Assembly: GCA_902575835.1 (NCBI GenBank)
Contig: CACGSX010000001.1
Location: 82,065 to 146,064, forward strand
Direction: 5' to 3'
DNA from: an uncultured Pelagibacteraceae bacterium
GTDB lineage: Bacteria; Pseudomonadota; Alphaproteobacteria; Pelagibacterales; Pelagibacteraceae
DNA: 64,000 nucleotides
Part shown: positions 43,460 through 51,599 of the stretch, piece by piece
Position numbering within the stretch: the stretch's first letter is position 1
Layout of the letters: each line of letters opens with the position of its first letter
Position numbers and translations under genes: made by a program
Notes under the pieces: generated by a model
Database searches by the model: none
What the model saw: only the letters and a program-made list of their open reading frames with translations
What the model was told of the DNA's origin: nothing

Positions 43460-45613
43460 TTAAGCAATTCCTAGATGTTTTTTTCTTTTTTCAACCCAAG
43501 TTCTTATCAAATTATCAAAGATTAAACCTATAAAAGCTACACAAATACCCAAAGTTAAACCAATACCAGCACCATTTTTATCTGATAAAGCTTTTAAAAT
43601 ATATTGTCCCAAATCTTCTGTGCCAATAAATGCCCCTATAATTACCATAAATAATGCAAACACTATTGTTTGATTTATACCAAGCATCATATGAGGGAAT
43701 GCTAAAGGAAATTCTATTTTTGTTAATCTTTGAAATTTATTTACACCTGACATTGTAGCTGCATCATGTAAACCGGCCGGAACACTTCTAAGGCCTTCAA
43801 TTGTGTATCTAGTTGCTGGTATGGTTGCATAAACAATTACTGCAATAAGAACAGAAGTGTCAGTTATACCAAAAAGCATCATCACAGGAATAAGATAAAC
43901 AAATGATGGGAATGTTTGGAAAATATCACAGACACCTAACATAAATTTTGCAGAATGTTTATTCTGAAAACACAATGTGCCAACTGTAAAACCAATAATA
44001 CAAGAAACTATTACCCCAAAAGTTGCCATGTAAGCTGTTACCAAAGCTCTATCCCACCAGGGACTTAAGGCTATGAATAATGTCAAACCACAAACTACTA
44101 ATGCAGATCTAATTCCACCAATTAAGTAGCCAGCACCAACTACTAAAACTAATGTGGCAACAGCTGGCATCCTTAAATACAAAGCCCTCATTGGTTGTAA
44201 AACTTCTTGAATTAACCAAGTGTTAAAAGCTTTTATATAAACAAAGAAGGTATCAAAAATCCAATCAACGCCTTTATTCCAAAAATCAGCAGTTGATATT
44301 CCTTTGTTGTGAGGCACTTCAAATAAATAATTGTAACCACCTTTAAAATAAACAGATCCAAAGTAAGCAAGTAAAATTCCAATTATGAATGTGACACTAA
44401 AAAATAATAAATTTTTATTTCTTTGAAAAAAATTTAAGTTGCCAAAATAATCAACTTGTTTGTTTGCCCACGCTAATGACATTTTATCTAATAAAATTGC
44501 AATTAAACTAATACAAAGACCTGCTTCTAACGCTAATCCGATATTAAGCTGATTTAGTGCTAACAATAAATTAAAACCTAGACCTTTCGCTCCAATGAAG
44601 GCTGAAATAACAGCCATAGAAAAGCACACCATGATAACCTGGTTTACGCCAATTAAAATATCTCGTCTGGCCGTTGGAATTAGCACTTTAGACATTAGTT
44701 GCCAATTATTACAACCACTCATTCTTCCAGCTTCAATCACTTCTGGAGGAATAGCTCTTAATCCTAATAAAGTAAGCAATATCATAGGTGGAACAGCAAC
44801 AACCATAGTTATAATTACTGCAGCATGGTCACCGACTCCAAAAAGAACAAGTGCAGGAACTAATACTGCATATTGTGGCATTGTTTGCATAACTAAAAGA
44901 ATTGGATATAAAGCTTTTTCTACACGTTTACTTTTATAAGCTGCAATACCTAAACTTAAACCAAATATAAAAGATAGAGGCGCAGCAACTAAAATAAAAG
45001 AGAGTGTTTGCATTGATGGTTTCCATTGTCCAAATATAGAAATGTAAACCATAGTTAGACCAGCAAATAAAGCAAGTCCAATGCCACTTAATTTATAAGC
45101 AAGTATTGCAAAACCAGCTGCAACTATAGTCCAAGGTAGACCCGGTAACTCCGCCCAAGGGTTCGCATCGATCCAGTCCCAACTTGTAAAGGCAACAATT
45201 GTTTCAAGTCCACCTAATAGAATTTCTCTAATTAATTCTATTAAAAAGGTCATAAAAGCCGTTAAATTTCTGCTAATTTGTAAAACTATTGGTCTAGTTT
45301 TAAACTCTTGAGTGTCCTCATTCCAAAACTCCATTGGCATCCACTCATTCATTAAGAAAAACAAAGAGTCATTTATCCATATTGGTAACCATCCAAGTAA
45401 TGGCGGAAGCCTCCAGAAAACATCAAAAGCATAATATCTTACTTCTTTACCTAAAAATATGTAACTACTTTGATTAGGGTCTTTGACGAATTCAGCTTGG
45501 CCTCTAATGAATTTATATGTTTCTGGAACATCAATAGCAAAACAAAGAGCAAAGAAAACAATTAATAGAAATAACCACTGAAATATTTTTGGATATTTTT
45601 TTAGAAATTTCAT
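43460..45613 (-). CDS. tmoW: Betaine/TMAO-type ABC transporter permease, two modules fused
   Basis: A 717-residue protein containing two ProW-like permease modules. The first EAA loop is LLGLRAIPPEVIEAGRMSGCNNWQLMSKVLIPTA (about 290) and the second TIEGLRSVPAGLHDAATMSGVNKFQRLTKIEFPLA (about 605); each is followed by a GINQT/GVNQV helix and a GAFIG-LG end. Thus one polypeptide replaces the usual homodimer. The adjacent tdm gene points to TMAO as substrate, as in the TmoXWV system of marine bacteria, but glycine betaine and other quaternary amines are possible. The symbol is given on that context. It begins three bases after the ATPase gene. Confidence 0.82.
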   Translation of the reverse strand: MKFLKKYPKIFQWLFLLIVFFALCFAIDVPETYKFIRGQAEFVKDPNQSSYIFLGKEVRYYAFDVFWRLPPLLGWLPIWINDSLFFLMNEWMPMEFWNEDTQEFKTRPIVLQISRNLTAFMTFLIELIREILLGGLETIVAFTSWDWIDANPWAELPGLPWTIVAAGFAILAYKLSGIGLALFAGLTMVYISIFGQWKPSMQTLSFILVAAPLSFIFGLSLGIAAYKSKRVEKALYPILLVMQTMPQYAVLVPALVLFGVGDHAAVIITMVVAVPPMILLTLLGLRAIPPEVIEAGRMSGCNNWQLMSKVLIPTARRDILIGVNQVIMVCFSMAVISAFIGAKGLGFNLLLALNQLNIGLALEAGLCISLIAILLDKMSLAWANKQVDYFGNLNFFQRNKNLLFFSVTFIIGILLAYFGSVYFKGGYNYLFEVPHNKGISTADFWNKGVDWIFDTFFVYIKAFNTWLIQEVLQPMRALYLRMPAVATLVLVVGAGYLIGGIRSALVVCGLTLFIALSPWWDRALVTAYMATFGVIVSCIIGFTVGTLCFQNKHSAKFMLGVCDIFQTFPSFVYLIPVMMLFGITDTSVLIAVIVYATIPATRYTIEGLRSVPAGLHDAATMSGVNKFQRLTKIEFPLAFPHMMLGINQTIVFALFMVIIGAFIGTEDLGQYILKALSDKNGAGIGLTLGICVAFIGLIFDNLIRTWVEKRKKHLGIA

Positions 45614-45616
45614 AAT

Positions 45617-46648
45617 TTATTTCCCATTCTTTCTTCCGCCAAAGACAGTATTTATTATTTTTGTCGGGTTAATTGACCCCACAGTTTTGTTATTTTCATC
45701 TATAACTGCTACAGATTTTTCTTGCGTTAATATTTTTTCAGCAACATTCTCTATAATTTCATTTTTTAAAACTTTAACATCTCCTAAATTATTAGATATA
45801 GATTTGTCCATTACATCTTTAATTAATAAAACTTTTTCTCTAGGAACTTCTTCTGTGAATTTTCTTACATATTCCGTAGCTGGGTTTAAAACTATATTTG
45901 CAGGTGTATCCAGTTGTTCAATTATTCCGTCTTTCATAATTGCAATTCGATCAGCAAGTTTTAATGCTTCATCAAAATCATGAGTAATAAACATAATTGT
46001 TTTTTGTAATTTTTCTTGAAGTCTTAAGAATTCATCTTGCATTTCTTTTCTAATTAAAGGGTCTAAAGCAGAAAAAGGTTCATCTAAAAACCATATATCA
46101 GGTTCAACTGCAAGAGATCTGGCAATTCCAACTCTCTGTTGTTGTCCGCCTGAAAGTTCTCTTGGAAAATAATTTTCTCTCCCATCAAGTCCAACTAATT
46201 TAACCATCTCCATTGCTTTATTAATGCTTTCCTCAGTTTTGATACCTTTGATTTGAAGAGGAAATGCTATATTTTCTACAACAGTTTTGTGTGGAAGAAG
46301 AGCAAAGCTTTGGAAAACCATCCCCATTTTATTTCTTCTAAGCTCTATTAATTCTTTATTATTTAAATTTAATAAATCTTGACCCTCAATGAAAATTTTT
46401 CCACCCGTTGCATCTGTTAATCTGGATATACACCTTAGTAAAGTTGACTTACCCGATCCAGATAAACCCATCACAACAAGCATTTCTCCTTTTTCTACCT
46501 CAAAGGAAGCGTTGTTAACACCAACTATACAACCATTTTCTTGAAATGTTTTAGCATCAACATTGCCATTCGAGTCTTGAAGCATTTTTTTAGCATTTTC
46601 ACCAAAAATTTTATAAACTCCATCGCACTTAATCACTGCTCTAGACAT
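45617..46648 (-). CDS. tmoV: Betaine/TMAO-type ABC transporter ATPase
   Basis: The protein has 343 residues of the ProV/OpuAA group. Motifs are Walker A VMGLSGSGKSTLLRCI, Q-loop MVFQSFALLPHKTV, signature LSGGQQQRVGIARSL and Walker B IWFLDEPFSALDPL. The opening VIKCDGVYKIFGENAKKML and an N-terminal stretch NVDAKTFQENGCIVGVNNASF are ProV-like. The C-terminal 70 residues (KDVMDKSIS...KTVGSINPTKII) look like a single reduced CBS-like module. It pairs with the fused permease and with the binding protein encoded 1.1 kb upstream beyond two unrelated genes. Confidence 0.85.
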   Translation of the reverse strand: MSRAVIKCDGVYKIFGENAKKMLQDSNGNVDAKTFQENGCIVGVNNASFEVEKGEMLVVMGLSGSGKSTLLRCISRLTDATGGKIFIEGQDLLNLNNKELIELRRNKMGMVFQSFALLPHKTVVENIAFPLQIKGIKTEESINKAMEMVKLVGLDGRENYFPRELSGGQQQRVGIARSLAVEPDIWFLDEPFSALDPLIRKEMQDEFLRLQEKLQKTIMFITHDFDEALKLADRIAIMKDGIIEQLDTPANIVLNPATEYVRKFTEEVPREKVLLIKDVMDKSISNNLGDVKVLKNEIIENVAEKILTQEKSVAVIDENNKTVGSINPTKIINTVFGGRKNGK

Positions 46649-46712
46649 AATTATTAAGAAGGTATACGAAAATTAATTAAATTAAAATCAATATAATTGA
46701 TGCTATTTTTCA

Positions 46713-47264
46713 TCAGAAATTTTTAATAAAATAAACCCTTGTATCTATTCCAGTGCTTAAAAAACTTAATGCTTCACCGCTTATTGTAATTGTTTCATCC
46801 ACTCCTACGTTATTTCCACTAACAGTAAAACCTGCATAACATTTTTTTTTTTCAGCATCCCATTTTACATATGTATCATCAATCTTGTTTCCATTAATTG
46901 TGTAAAGCTCATGAGCTCTAAAATTGAGAAAATTAGCACCCATTATAGCTCTTTGAGGAATAAGTTTTGTAGCATTACATACACCTTCATAAAGTTCATC
47001 AGATAATTTGTAATGCTCAGTACCATCAAAAGTGACCAGTATACCTGATGGGAGTTTTGAAATTAATGCGCTTAGCTTTCTTTCGTTCGCAATTCTTTCT
47101 TCTTCTAATTTCATTTTCCTGACTAATTCATCTCCCTCTCCAAATATTTTATTTAAAATTGCAAAAGATAAAATGATAACTAATGTTAAAAATATAAGTC
47201 CAATAAATTGTTTTGCTGTTTCTGGTAGTTTTTTAATTGTTTTAATTGAATTATCCCTAGACAT
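46713..47264 (-). CDS. Single-pass membrane protein with coiled-coil segment, unknown function
   Basis: The protein has 183 residues. One membrane helix (FIGLIFLTLVIILSFAILNKIF, about 20-42) is followed by a charged helix likely to form a coiled coil (DELVRKMKLEEERIANERKLSALISKL). A globular part follows, with paired cysteines (EGVCNATKL and KKKCYAGFTVSG), which could be periplasmic. I do not recognise the family. Its ATG shares a base with the stop of the MORN-repeat gene (TAATG). The pair lies inside the transporter operon between tmoX and tmoV, so it may have a part in membrane organisation or transport, though nothing in the sequence proves it. Confidence 0.6.
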   Translation of the reverse strand: MSRDNSIKTIKKLPETAKQFIGLIFLTLVIILSFAILNKIFGEGDELVRKMKLEEERIANERKLSALISKLPSGILVTFDGTEHYKLSDELYEGVCNATKLIPQRAIMGANFLNFRAHELYTINGNKIDDTYVKWDAEKKKCYAGFTVSGNNVGVDETITISGEALSFLSTGIDTRVYFIKNF

Positions 47265-47641
47265 TAATCTTGTAATTTACCATTTTGCCAAATTCCTTTT
47301 TTTTGCTCTCCATTTGCCCAAGTAAATGTTCCTTCGCCATTCATAAATCCATTTAACCACTCACCCTCATATGTAGAGCCATCCGGAAAAGTTAAAGTTC
47401 CCATTCCACTCCAAACGCTGTTTTTAAATTCACCTTTATATATATATCCATTAGGCCATGTTTCTACACCTTGGCCATTTTTTTTTGTATCAACCCATTC
47501 ACCTTCATAAGTTGTTTTATCTGTATAAACCCATTTGCCATAACCATTTTCGCAATTACCTTCTTTGCATCCTGTGCTTCTTGCGTTTGCATTTGTAATT
47601 AAAAATAAACTAAAAAATATTAAAACAAGGTATTTTATCAT
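47264..47641 (-). CDS. Exported MORN-repeat protein
   Basis: The protein has 125 residues with a signal peptide (MIKYLVLIFFSLFLITNANA). The mature part is built of four to five MORN repeats of about 23 residues: TYEGEWVDTKKNGQGVETWPNG, YIYKGEFKNSVWSGMGTLTFPDG, STYEGEWLNGFMNGEGTFTWANG, and a shortened last copy EQKKGIWQNGKLQD. A CKEGNCENGYG segment before them holds two cysteines. MORN proteins form elongated beta structures that bind lipids or partners. It is probably periplasmic, and translationally linked to the coiled-coil membrane protein. Confidence 0.8.
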   Translation of the reverse strand: MIKYLVLIFFSLFLITNANARSTGCKEGNCENGYGKWVYTDKTTYEGEWVDTKKNGQGVETWPNGYIYKGEFKNSVWSGMGTLTFPDGSTYEGEWLNGFMNGEGTFTWANGEQKKGIWQNGKLQD

Positions 47642-47666
47642 TAATGTATTCTACACAATTTCTTTT

Positions 47667-47698
47667 AAAAAAAAATCCCCCCCAACAGAGTTGGGGGA
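47667..47698 (-). terminator. Rho-independent terminator after tmoX
   Basis: On the minus strand this is CCCCCAAC-TCT-GTTGGGGG (eight pairs, three-base loop) followed by GGATTTTTTTTT, a strong intrinsic terminator. It begins 29 bases after the tmoX stop and ends 26 bases before the MORN gene start. It separates the highly needed binding protein from the rest of the transporter operon; partial read-through would account for lower expression of the downstream genes. Confidence 0.88.
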
Positions 47699-47726
47699 GA
47701 TTTATATAAGTTGTTAATTATTAGCC

Positions 47727-48680
47727 TTAATGATCGTGTGTAAATTCTTCCCACACTTTTTTGTTATCGGCTAACCATTTTTTAGCTGCATCCTCATGAG
47801 TCATTTTATCAACGTCAACCAATGCCGCCATTGCACCAATTTGACTTGTAGAAAATGAAAGTTTTTTGAATACCTTAGCAGCTTTTGGATGGGTTTTTGG
47901 AAAATCCTCGTGAACTGCTTTTTTCAAATAACCATCTGGAGAACCACATTTTCCATCACCGCCATCAGCTGGTCTACAGCCTGCTGTGTATGGAGGAAAA
48001 TCGATAAATGTAAAACCTGCACCATCAGTAAAATTTGGTGTCCAGTTGAAAATTATAGTTCCTCTTCCTTCTTTTTCAGCAGCTGCTAACTCTGCCCAAA
48101 GTGCATCTGCACCTCCTGCAAATTTAACCCACCATAAATCACCTAAGCCAAGAGCATCAATCCTTTGAGGGATTAAGTCACCATGCCAAGTCTGTGGACC
48201 TTCCAACATTCTTCCTTTTCCATCTGGAGAGTCAGGTGTTGTAAAGTTTTTTGCACAGTCTGGATTTTTTAAAGCTGTCCAATCTGGTAGACCAGGGCAT
48301 AGACCTTTTTCAACAACCCAGTTTGGGTATCCCATATCCTCAAGTGTTCTTGCTTCATGATCACCCCAGTCTAACAAACCACCTTTGTCTAAAGCTGTTG
48401 TAAATGACTTACCGAAAGCAGACTCCCACACTTCATGAGATAAAGTCACGTCACCTATTCTTATAGACTCGTAAACTGCTTGTGAATCAGCATTTACATA
48501 TTTAACATTATTACCCATACTTTCAAAAATCCCACCAATAACATAAGCCATAACAATTTGGCTTGACCAGTTGTGAGTTGGGATTACTATAGGTTTTTTA
48601 CTATCTGCTGCGTTTGAAATTCCTGCAAAACTTACTAATGAAATTACTATAGCTGATAGTAATGATAGTATTTTCTTCAT
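47727..48680 (-). CDS. tmoX: Betaine/TMAO-type ABC transporter solute-binding protein
   Basis: The protein has 317 residues with a signal peptide (MKKILSLLSAIVISLVSFAGISNA). It belongs to the OpuAC/ProX group: KPIVIPTHNWSSQIVMAYVIGGIFESMGNNVKYVNADSQAVYESIRIGDVTLSHEVWESAFG is the ligand-site half, and many tryptophans (WGDHEA, PDWTAL, TWHGDL, DLWWVKFAG) are available for an aromatic cage around a quaternary amine. The gene is divergent from the TMAO demethylase gene across 140 bases holding a perfect palindrome, which supports TMAO as ligand; betaine-type ligands remain possible. An AGAGGAG ribosome site lies upstream. Confidence 0.85.
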   Translation of the reverse strand: MKKILSLLSAIVISLVSFAGISNAADSKKPIVIPTHNWSSQIVMAYVIGGIFESMGNNVKYVNADSQAVYESIRIGDVTLSHEVWESAFGKSFTTALDKGGLLDWGDHEARTLEDMGYPNWVVEKGLCPGLPDWTALKNPDCAKNFTTPDSPDGKGRMLEGPQTWHGDLIPQRIDALGLGDLWWVKFAGGADALWAELAAAEKEGRGTIIFNWTPNFTDGAGFTFIDFPPYTAGCRPADGGDGKCGSPDGYLKKAVHEDFPKTHPKAAKVFKKLSFSTSQIGAMAALVDVDKMTHEDAAKKWLADNKKVWEEFTHDH

Positions 48681-48738
48681 TTATTTCTCCTCTCTTAATA
48701 TATTAAGTTTTTAATTATCCTTAAAATTAATAGAACAG

Positions 48739-48752
48739 TCAACAAAAGTTGA
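48739..48752. promoter_or_regulatory. Inverted repeat TCAAC-AAAA-GTTGA in the tmoX-tdm spacer
   Basis: A five-base inverted repeat around four adenines lies 59 bases upstream of tmoX and 69 bases upstream of tdm. It could be a second operator next to the stronger palindrome at 48776 or a weak hairpin. Five-base arms are not significant by themselves. Confidence 0.25.
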
Positions 48753-48775
48753 TACTAAAATTTATATATACAATT

Positions 48776-48789
48776 AATCAGTACTGATT
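48776..48789. promoter_or_regulatory. Perfect 14-base palindrome AATCAGTACTGATT, candidate operator
   Basis: AATCAGTACTGATT is its own reverse complement. Its centre is 38 bases before the tdm ATG and about 102 bases before the tmoX start, in the 140-base divergent spacer. This is the position of a repressor site overlapping a tdm promoter. The MarR-like regulator gene that follows tdm (51160) is the natural candidate to bind it; proteins of this family bind palindromes of similar length. The palindrome is seen directly; its role is inferred. Confidence 0.55.
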
Positions 48790-48820
48790 TATTCTTAAAA
48801 CTAATTATCACTAATTTAAA

Positions 48821-51160
48821 ATGTTGGAAGAGAATTTAAGAATAAATGAACCTGGTTTAAATGTTTTGCCACCTGGAGTTGAAAGATATGTAATTAATGG
48901 TGGTGGACTTACAGGAGTTCAGATTTTTCCAGATGATGAAATTGAAATTATTAATAATGAAGGAAATCAAATTTGCGAAATAGTTGTTTTTAATTCTGAT
49001 GGAAATTCAGATCCATCGATTTTAAATTTAAAATCTTCTAAATCAGAAAATGATATAATCAAAATTTTAAATAGAAAAGAAGAAAGTTCAAAAATTGCAT
49101 TGCGTCAATTAGAAAAAAGAAATCTTAAAATTGCAAAGTCTAAATCTTCAATCCTTTTTGATAAAGAAACTCCACCAGGAGAAAAAATTAAAATTAGTTC
49201 AAAAGATAAATGTTATTGTATTTTTTCTGCCCCTGGGAATGATATGTTGGTTCATGAACAAAATCCTCCTACAGAATTAACTTTATTTATTAAAAGAAAT
49301 AATATTGTTGACTATAAAGAACATAGAATAATTCCAGATCCAATTTTTGATCCTCTAGATGAAAAAAATATTGCAAAACAATCTGCGATTTCTTTTGAAG
49401 TTAAAGAAGGAGATTATATTCAAATAATTTGTCCAACTGGTAGACAATGTTCAGATTTTGTTGCTTTTGATACAGCTAAATTGGGTAAAGGTATTGAGAA
49501 AGGTTTAGATTGGCAAACAACTAGGACCTTTATGGGAAATACATTTCCAGGACCAGGATTGTATTCAAAATTTTATGATACAGACCATGAACCTTTGGTA
49601 GAAGTAATAAGAGATACTGTTGGTAGACATGATACTTTTAATCTTGCTTGTACATCGAAGTATTACGAAGATGCTGGTTATTTTGGACATCCAAATTGCT
49701 CAGATAACTTAAGTGGTGCTATGGAAAATTTTGGGGTTAATAGACAAAAAGGATGGCACGCTATAAATTTATTTTTTAATACTTCAGCAGGAGGTTTAAA
49801 TACTGTACTTTCTGATGAGTCGTTTGCTAGACCTGGAGATTATGTAATATTAAGAGCTTTAAAAGATTTAACCTGCGGAACATCAGCCTGTCCAAGTGAT
49901 ATAGATCCATGTAATTCATGGAACCCTACAGATATTTTTGTTAGAACTTACGAAAAAAAAAGAGAATTTACAAAATCTTTTGCATTTAGAATGAAACCAG
50001 ACTCAGAATTAAAACTAACAAAAAATACAGGATTTCATGAAAGAACTTCTAAGTTAACAAGAAACTTTGTTGATGCTAGAGGATATTGGCTACCCAATGA
50101 TTACACTAAACACGGAGTAATAAATGAATATACAGCGTGTAGAGAAAAAGCAGTTTTAATTGATTTATCTTCTTTAAGAAAATTTGAAATATTAGGTCCA
50201 GATGCAGAAGAATTAATGGACTATACTTTAACTAGAAATGTTAAAAAATTGTCAGTTGGACAAATTGTTTATTCTTCGATGTGTTATGAAAATGGTTCTA
50301 TGTTTGATGATGGAACATTGTTAAAAATGAGTGACCATGGATTTAGATGGGTATGTGGTGATGAATACGCAGGTGAATGGTTAAAAGAACAAGCAAAGAA
50401 GAAAAAGTTTAATGTTTTAGTTAAAAACTCTACTGATCAAATAAATAATATTTCTCTACAAGGACCAAACAGCAGAAAAATTTTAGAAAAGTTTATTTTT
50501 ACTCCACCAACACAACCTTCTATTTCAGAATTACAATGGTTTAGGTTTACAATCTGTAGAGTAAGAGAACTTAGTGGAATTCCATTAATGGTTTCTAGAA
50601 CTGGATACACAGGCGAGTTAGGATATGAAATATGGTGTCACCCTTCAGATGCACCAGCGGTTTGGGATGTGCTCATGGAAGCTGGCAAAGATGAAGGATT
50701 AATACCTGCTGGTTTTGGAGCATTAGATTTATTGAGAATTGAAGCTGGTCTAATATTGTTTGGTAATGAATTTGACGGCCAAGTTGACCCTTTTGAAGCT
50801 GGTGTTGGATTTACGGTTCCTTTAAAAACAAAAACAGCAGATTTCATTGGTAAAGAAGCATTAATAAAGAGAAAAGAAAATCCGCAAAAGAAATTAGTTG
50901 GATTAGAACTTGTAGGCAAAGAAAAAGCTAATCACGGTGATTGCGTTCACATTGGAAGATCCCAAGTTGGCGTAGTTACAAGCGGATGTTTGTCTCCTAC
51001 TTTGAATAAAAATATTGCATTGTGTAGAATTGATGTGGGTCATTCAGAAATAGGTATGAACGTTGAAGTCGGTAAAATTGATGGACATCAAAAAAGAATA
51101 CCTGCTAAAATTGTTGGTTTCCCGCATTACGATCCTCAAAAAACACGTGTAAAATCTTAA
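48821..51160 (+). CDS. tdm: Trimethylamine N-oxide demethylase (DUF1989-GcvT fusion)
   Basis: A 779-residue fusion with the known Tdm layout. An N-terminal segment precedes a DUF1989 domain at about 190-375, with LACTSKYY (Cys277), HPNCSDN (Cys293) and GTSACPSDIDPCNSWNPTDIFVR (Cys357, Cys364), which holds the zinc site. A GcvT domain occupies about 400-775 (YTACREKAVLIDLSSLRKFEILGPDAEELMDYTLTRN). Tdm splits TMAO into dimethylamine and formaldehyde, and the GcvT part binds THF to capture the formaldehyde. The gene is divergent from the transporter operon and shares a base with the MarR-like gene that follows. Confidence 0.93.
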   Translation: MLEENLRINEPGLNVLPPGVERYVINGGGLTGVQIFPDDEIEIINNEGNQICEIVVFNSDGNSDPSILNLKSSKSENDIIKILNRKEESSKIALRQLEKRNLKIAKSKSSILFDKETPPGEKIKISSKDKCYCIFSAPGNDMLVHEQNPPTELTLFIKRNNIVDYKEHRIIPDPIFDPLDEKNIAKQSAISFEVKEGDYIQIICPTGRQCSDFVAFDTAKLGKGIEKGLDWQTTRTFMGNTFPGPGLYSKFYDTDHEPLVEVIRDTVGRHDTFNLACTSKYYEDAGYFGHPNCSDNLSGAMENFGVNRQKGWHAINLFFNTSAGGLNTVLSDESFARPGDYVILRALKDLTCGTSACPSDIDPCNSWNPTDIFVRTYEKKREFTKSFAFRMKPDSELKLTKNTGFHERTSKLTRNFVDARGYWLPNDYTKHGVINEYTACREKAVLIDLSSLRKFEILGPDAEELMDYTLTRNVKKLSVGQIVYSSMCYENGSMFDDGTLLKMSDHGFRWVCGDEYAGEWLKEQAKKKKFNVLVKNSTDQINNISLQGPNSRKILEKFIFTPPTQPSISELQWFRFTICRVRELSGIPLMVSRTGYTGELGYEIWCHPSDAPAVWDVLMEAGKDEGLIPAGFGALDLLRIEAGLILFGNEFDGQVDPFEAGVGFTVPLKTKTADFIGKEALIKRKENPQKKLVGLELVGKEKANHGDCVHIGRSQVGVVTSGCLSPTLNKNIALCRIDVGHSEIGMNVEVGKIDGHQKRIPAKIVGFPHYDPQKTRVKS

Positions 51161-51510
51161 TGTCAAAATCATCAAAGGATTTACTGGAATTTTGGGAAGA
51201 TCAAATGAAACTGTCCCATACATCCAGTAATTACTTTTTCAGAAAGTCTCCTTCACATTATCACATGATGTTGATTGTGATGAATTCCTATAAATTAAAT
51301 GAAAACCTATCTGTCGAAGAACTTAAGACTAGACTTTTCAAAACCTCTAGACCCAAATCTGCACTCATGATCAAAGAAGCTTGTGATAAAGAATTTTTTT
51401 ACCTCGAGAAAACCGGAAATGACCATAGAAAAAAGTACGTTTTACCCACACAGAATTTTGTTAATGAATTTAACGAATATTTGAAAACTCTCAAAAATTT
51501 GAGTTTTTAA
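51160..51510 (+). CDS. MarR-like winged-helix transcription regulator
   Basis: The protein has 116 residues. The C-terminal half, LSVEELKTRLFKTSRPKSALMIKEACDKEFFYLEKTGNDHRKKYVLPTQNFVNEFNEYL, has the order recognition helix, wing with a D-x-R motif, and closing dimer helix seen in MarR proteins. It is shorter than the usual 140, with a reduced N-terminal dimer region. The ATG overlaps the tdm stop by one base. It is a good candidate for controlling tdm and the divergent transporter through the palindrome at 48776. The ligand may be TMAO or a breakdown product; that is inference. Confidence 0.7.
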   Translation: MSKSSKDLLEFWEDQMKLSHTSSNYFFRKSPSHYHMMLIVMNSYKLNENLSVEELKTRLFKTSRPKSALMIKEACDKEFFYLEKTGNDHRKKYVLPTQNFVNEFNEYLKTLKNLSF

Positions 51511-51512
51511 TT
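51484..51512 (+). terminator. Terminator hairpin overlapping the end of the MarR-like gene
   Basis: AAAACTC...GAGTTTT forms a seven-pair stem with a ten-base loop inside which CTCAAA/TTTGAG can also pair, followed by a T-run. It overlaps the last codons and stop of the regulator gene and would end the tdm transcript before the separate methylamine cluster starting at 51600. Confidence 0.5.
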
Positions 51513-51599
51513 AAAAATCTAATAAATATTTAGAATTTATATAAATTATATATAAAAATTATTATATTCTTTCCTTTGCTAAAAAATTAAAGTTGATCC

